In this document: positions 61,678 through 64,000 of the stretch, piece after piece | Position numbering within the stretch: position 1 is the first letter of the stretch | Layout: each line of letters starts with the position of its first letter | Assembly: GCF_030296015.1 (NCBI RefSeq) | Contig: NZ_AP027368.1 | Location: 310,001 to 374,000, forward strand | Direction of reading: 5' to 3' | Source of the DNA: Ferrimonas sp. YFM | Lineage (GTDB): Bacteria; Pseudomonadota; Gammaproteobacteria; Enterobacterales; Shewanellaceae | Length of the DNA stretch: 64,000 bases | The notes under the pieces: model-generated | Databases searched by the model: none | Seen by the model: only the letters and a program-made list of their open reading frames with translations | What the model was told of the DNA's origin: nothing | Translations under genes and position numbers: made by a program

Positions 61678-62660
61678 CTATTTTGTTTACTTGTCAGTTC
61701 AATTGCTTTGTTTAGGGCGACCAGGAAACTGCCGGGATCCGCCTGGCCGGAGCCAGCCAGGTCCAGGGCAGTGCCGTGGTCCACTGAAGTGCGGATGAAG
61801 GGCAGTCCCAGGGTGATGTTGAGGGACTTGCCGAACCCCTTGTATTTTAGCACCGGCAGACCCTGATCGTGGTACATCGCCAGCACCACATCGCAGTTGT
61901 CCAGGTACTTGGGCTGGAACAGGGTGTCCGCCGGCAGAGGGCCGGTAAGATCCATCCCTTCGGCGCGCAGGTGGCTCAGGGTGGGTTCGATCACCTCGAT
62001 CTCCTCCTTGCCCAGGTGGCCACCTTCGCCGGCGTGGGGGTTGAGGCCACACACCAGGATGCGTGGCTTCTCCAGGCCGAACTTGTCCTGCAGGTCCCGG
62101 TTGAGGATGCGAATGATCTGCTCCAGGCGCTGTGGGGTGATCGCCTTGGACACATAGGCCAGGGGGATATGGGTGGTCACCAGGGCCACCTGCAGGCCTT
62201 CGGTGGCCAGCACCATCACCACATCCTGACAGCCGGCCTGCTGAGCAAAGTACTCGGTGTGACCGGAGAAGGGGATCCCCGCCTGGTTGATGATCCCCTT
62301 GTGCACGGGGCCAGTCACCACGGCGGCGAAGTCGCCACTGATGTTCTTCTCACTGGAGAACTTGAGGGTCTCCACCACGTAGGCGCTGTTGGCGTCATTG
62401 AGCTCGCCGCACACCACCGGGGCGTCCAGGGAGAAGGGGGCGATGGTCAGGGTGCCCGCAGCCTGAGGCTGGGGCTCCTTGCCGGGCTGATAGGGCTGCA
62501 GCTTGATGGGCAGCCCCAGCATCTTGGCGCGGTCGGTGATCAGCTGGGGATCGGCACAGACCACCAGCTCAACAGGCCAGGCCTGCTGGGCCAGCATCAC
62601 CACCAGATCGGGGCCGACGCCTGCCGGCTCCCCTGGCGTTACCGCGATCCGGAACGTCAT
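61674..62660 (-). CDS. pdxA: 4-hydroxythreonine-4-phosphate dehydrogenase
   Basis: 328-residue NAD(P)-dependent, divalent metal enzyme of pyridoxal-phosphate synthesis. [12 protein letters not shown] starts the protein; metal-binding histidines lie in [29 protein letters not shown] and [13 protein letters not shown]. Both neighbours overlap it by 4 nt, as expected in the surA-pdxA-rsmA operon. Confidence 0.97.
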   Translation of the reverse strand: MTFRIAVTPGEPAGVGPDLVVMLAQQAWPVELVVCADPQLITDRAKMLGLPIKLQPYQPGKEPQPQAAGTLTIAPFSLDAPVVCGELNDANSAYVVETLKFSSEKNISGDFAAVVTGPVHKGIINQAGIPFSGHTEYFAQQAGCQDVVMVLATEGLQVALVTTHIPLAYVSKAITPQRLEQIIRILNRDLQDKFGLEKPRILVCGLNPHAGEGGHLGKEEIEVIEPTLSHLRAEGMDLTGPLPADTLFQPKYLDNCDVVLAMYHDQGLPVLKYKGFGKSLNITLGLPFIRTSVDHGTALDLAGSGQADPGSFLVALNKAIELTSKQNR

Positions 62661-63946
62661 TTGGCTTCCACCATCTCGATGTACGCCTTGGCGCGCATCT
62701 CCTGAGACCAGGCCGCCGCCTGCTCGTTGAACTTACGGCGGAACAGCAGCTGGTAGGCGCGGTCGGTGTTCATCTTGTCTGTGGTGTCCGTGGTGCGACG
62801 GTCGGTCAGCTGCACCACGTGCCAGCCGTGGGTGGAGCGGAACGGCTTGCTGTACTCACCCTTGCCCAGCTTGGCCAGGGCGTTTTGGAACGCGGGCACA
62901 TAGATGGAGGGATCGGACCAGCCCAGATCACCACCCTTGAGGGCGCTGCCGGGATCCTCGGAGTGCTCCTTGGCCAGCTCGGCAAAGTCGGCGTCACCCT
63001 TCTCCACCTCGACCAGGAAGGTGTCCAGCATCTGCTTGGCCATGTCTTCGCTGAGGATGGGTGAGGGCCGCAGCAGGATGTGACGGGCACGCACCTCTTC
63101 CACTTCCTGCAGCTGCTGACCACGGGTCTCCTGGATCTTAACGATGTGGAAACCGGCGCCACTCTTTACCGGACCTATGATGTCGCCGGGCTTGGCGCCC
63201 TTGACCAGTTCGGCAAACAGGGTGGGCATCTCGTTGATGTTCATCCAGCCCCAGTCGCCCCCTTCCAGGGCCTTGGGACCGGCGGAGGCGGCGATGGCGG
63301 TCTTGGCGAAATCCGCGCCTTCGTTGAGCAGACCCAACACCTTTTCGGCGCGGCCACGGGCTTCTTCCACCGTCTTGGTGTCGTTGTCACGCACCTCAAT
63401 GAGGATGTGGCCAACGTGGAACTCGGCGTCCTGCAGACCCTGCTCCTCAATCATCTTCACCAGGGTGTCGATCTCCTGGGGGGAGATCTGAACCCGGCGC
63501 TGGACCTGGAAGCGCTGGACCTGACCCAGGGTGATCTCGCGGCGGACCTGCTCACGATACTGGGCGTAGTTGTCGCCTGAGGCTTCCACTTCGGTTTTAA
63601 GCTGTTCCAGGGTCTGGTTCTGCTCCTGGGCCATGTTCTCCAGGGTCTGGTCCAGCTGGATGTCGCTGATCACCAGGCCCATGCGTTCGGCCATCTGCAG
63701 CTGCAGGCTTTCGTTGATCAGACGGTCAACCACCTGGGTGCGCAGGGCGGCATCCGAGGGCAGGGACTGTCCGGAGCGCAGGGCGCCACGCTTGATGTTG
63801 GCGATGCGATCATCGATCTCGCTCTGCAAGATGATGCCGTTGTTTACCAGCACCGCTACCCGGTCGAGGGTCTGAGGCTGAGCCATCAGGGAGCCGGCCA
63901 TGGCCAGGGAAGCCACGGCGCCTAAAAGAATATTGCGAACCTTCAT
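62657..63946 (-). CDS. surA: Periplasmic chaperone and peptidyl-prolyl isomerase SurA
   Basis: 429-residue outer-membrane-protein chaperone. The signal peptide ends near residue 22 (GSLMAQPQ), followed by the helical chaperone domain with [22 protein letters not shown]. Two parvulin domains follow ([14 protein letters not shown]..., [14 protein letters not shown]...), each with the [17 protein letters not shown] motif. First gene of the leftward operon; 54 bp remain to the window edge. lptD usually precedes surA, but only noncoding or at most a few C-terminal codons could be included, so I do not call it. Confidence 0.96.
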   Translation of the reverse strand: MKVRNILLGAVASLAMAGSLMAQPQTLDRVAVLVNNGIILQSEIDDRIANIKRGALRSGQSLPSDAALRTQVVDRLINESLQLQMAERMGLVISDIQLDQTLENMAQEQNQTLEQLKTEVEASGDNYAQYREQVRREITLGQVQRFQVQRRVQISPQEIDTLVKMIEEQGLQDAEFHVGHILIEVRDNDTKTVEEARGRAEKVLGLLNEGADFAKTAIAASAGPKALEGGDWGWMNINEMPTLFAELVKGAKPGDIIGPVKSGAGFHIVKIQETRGQQLQEVEEVRARHILLRPSPILSEDMAKQMLDTFLVEVEKGDADFAELAKEHSEDPGSALKGGDLGWSDPSIYVPAFQNALAKLGKGEYSKPFRSTHGWHVVQLTDRRTTDTTDKMNTDRAYQLLFRRKFNEQAAAWSQEMRAKAYIEMVEAK

Positions 63947-64000
63947 CCTCTAATCCATTTCTATGGTGCAGTTATCGCTTAGAGCGTCAGGCTCGGCGAC

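Noticed and set aside
63947-64000. C-terminal codons of lptD upstream of surA
   Set aside because: lptD is expected there from gene order, but 54 bases with three competing frames do not allow a supported call.

Overview
The window is a high-GC, gene-dense piece of gammaproteobacterial chromosome. Gene order (pilMNOPQ-aroK-aroB-damX-dam-rpe-gph-trpS; pabA ... argD-astA-astD; crp-prkB-yheU-yheT; yheS-yheV; rplU-rpmA-obgE; surA-pdxA-rsmA-apaG-apaH-folA) matches the Shewanella/Ferrimonas branch of the Alteromonadales. The high GC content, a five-heme nitrite reductase with its sensor pair, and pili favour a Ferrimonas-like facultative anaerobe. That placement is inference from synteny; no marker gene could be compared here.

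Layout. 1-4795: the start of a penicillin-binding protein 1A gene reads out of the window, divergent from a five-gene type IV pilus alignment and secretin operon with 4-nt overlaps. 4943-12622: shikimate, cell-division (DamX), Dam methylase, and rpe-gph-trpS genes, interrupted by a leftward block (8887-10061) with two small unknown proteins and a putative porin. 12681-16002: leftward lpoA-yraN-diaA-dolP envelope cluster. 16090-17670: rsmI, then RNase P RNA followed by tandem copies of its 3' end, each with its own terminator. 18030-25335: PilJ-type chemoreceptor, S9 peptidase, pabA, kelch protein, coiled-coil protein, grcA. 25611-31587: HDOD-type protein, then argD-astA-astD-DUF1338, part of arginine succinyltransferase catabolism. 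31698-36374 and 36379-41765: crp, prkB, yheU, a beta-barrel protein, yheT, yheS, yheV, lpoB, a COG3014 lipoprotein, a peptide deformylase, slyX and yacL. 41823-45709: NarP/NarQ next to nrfA. 45800-47535: glnK-amtB behind a sigma-54 promoter with an NtrC-type palindrome. 47747-50523: a DyP peroxidase, a complete ISL3-type insertion sequence with 8-bp target duplication, argR. 50733-56197: mdh, ispB, rplU-rpmA, obgE, yjjP-yjjB. 56194-56443: a small gene-less element with terminal inverted repeats just before folA. 56453-63946: folA, a DUF3718-like protein, a second chemoreceptor, and the leftward surA-pdxA-rsmA-apaG-apaH operon.

Themes. Envelope synthesis recurs (PBP1A start, LpoA, LpoB, DolP, SurA, PilQ, DamX). 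So does nitrogen and anaerobic metabolism: nrfA with NarQP, glnK-amtB, the ast genes, grcA, Crp, and an FNR-like box upstream of a chemoreceptor. Most of the window is conserved core genome. The least ordinary parts are the non-coding ones: the rnpB 3' repeat array, the MITE-like element before folA, the ISL3 insertion in the argR terminator, and the inverted repeat upstream of nrfA. I saw no tRNA or rRNA genes, no CRISPR array, no defence system and no prophage. No convincing undescribed multigene system is visible.
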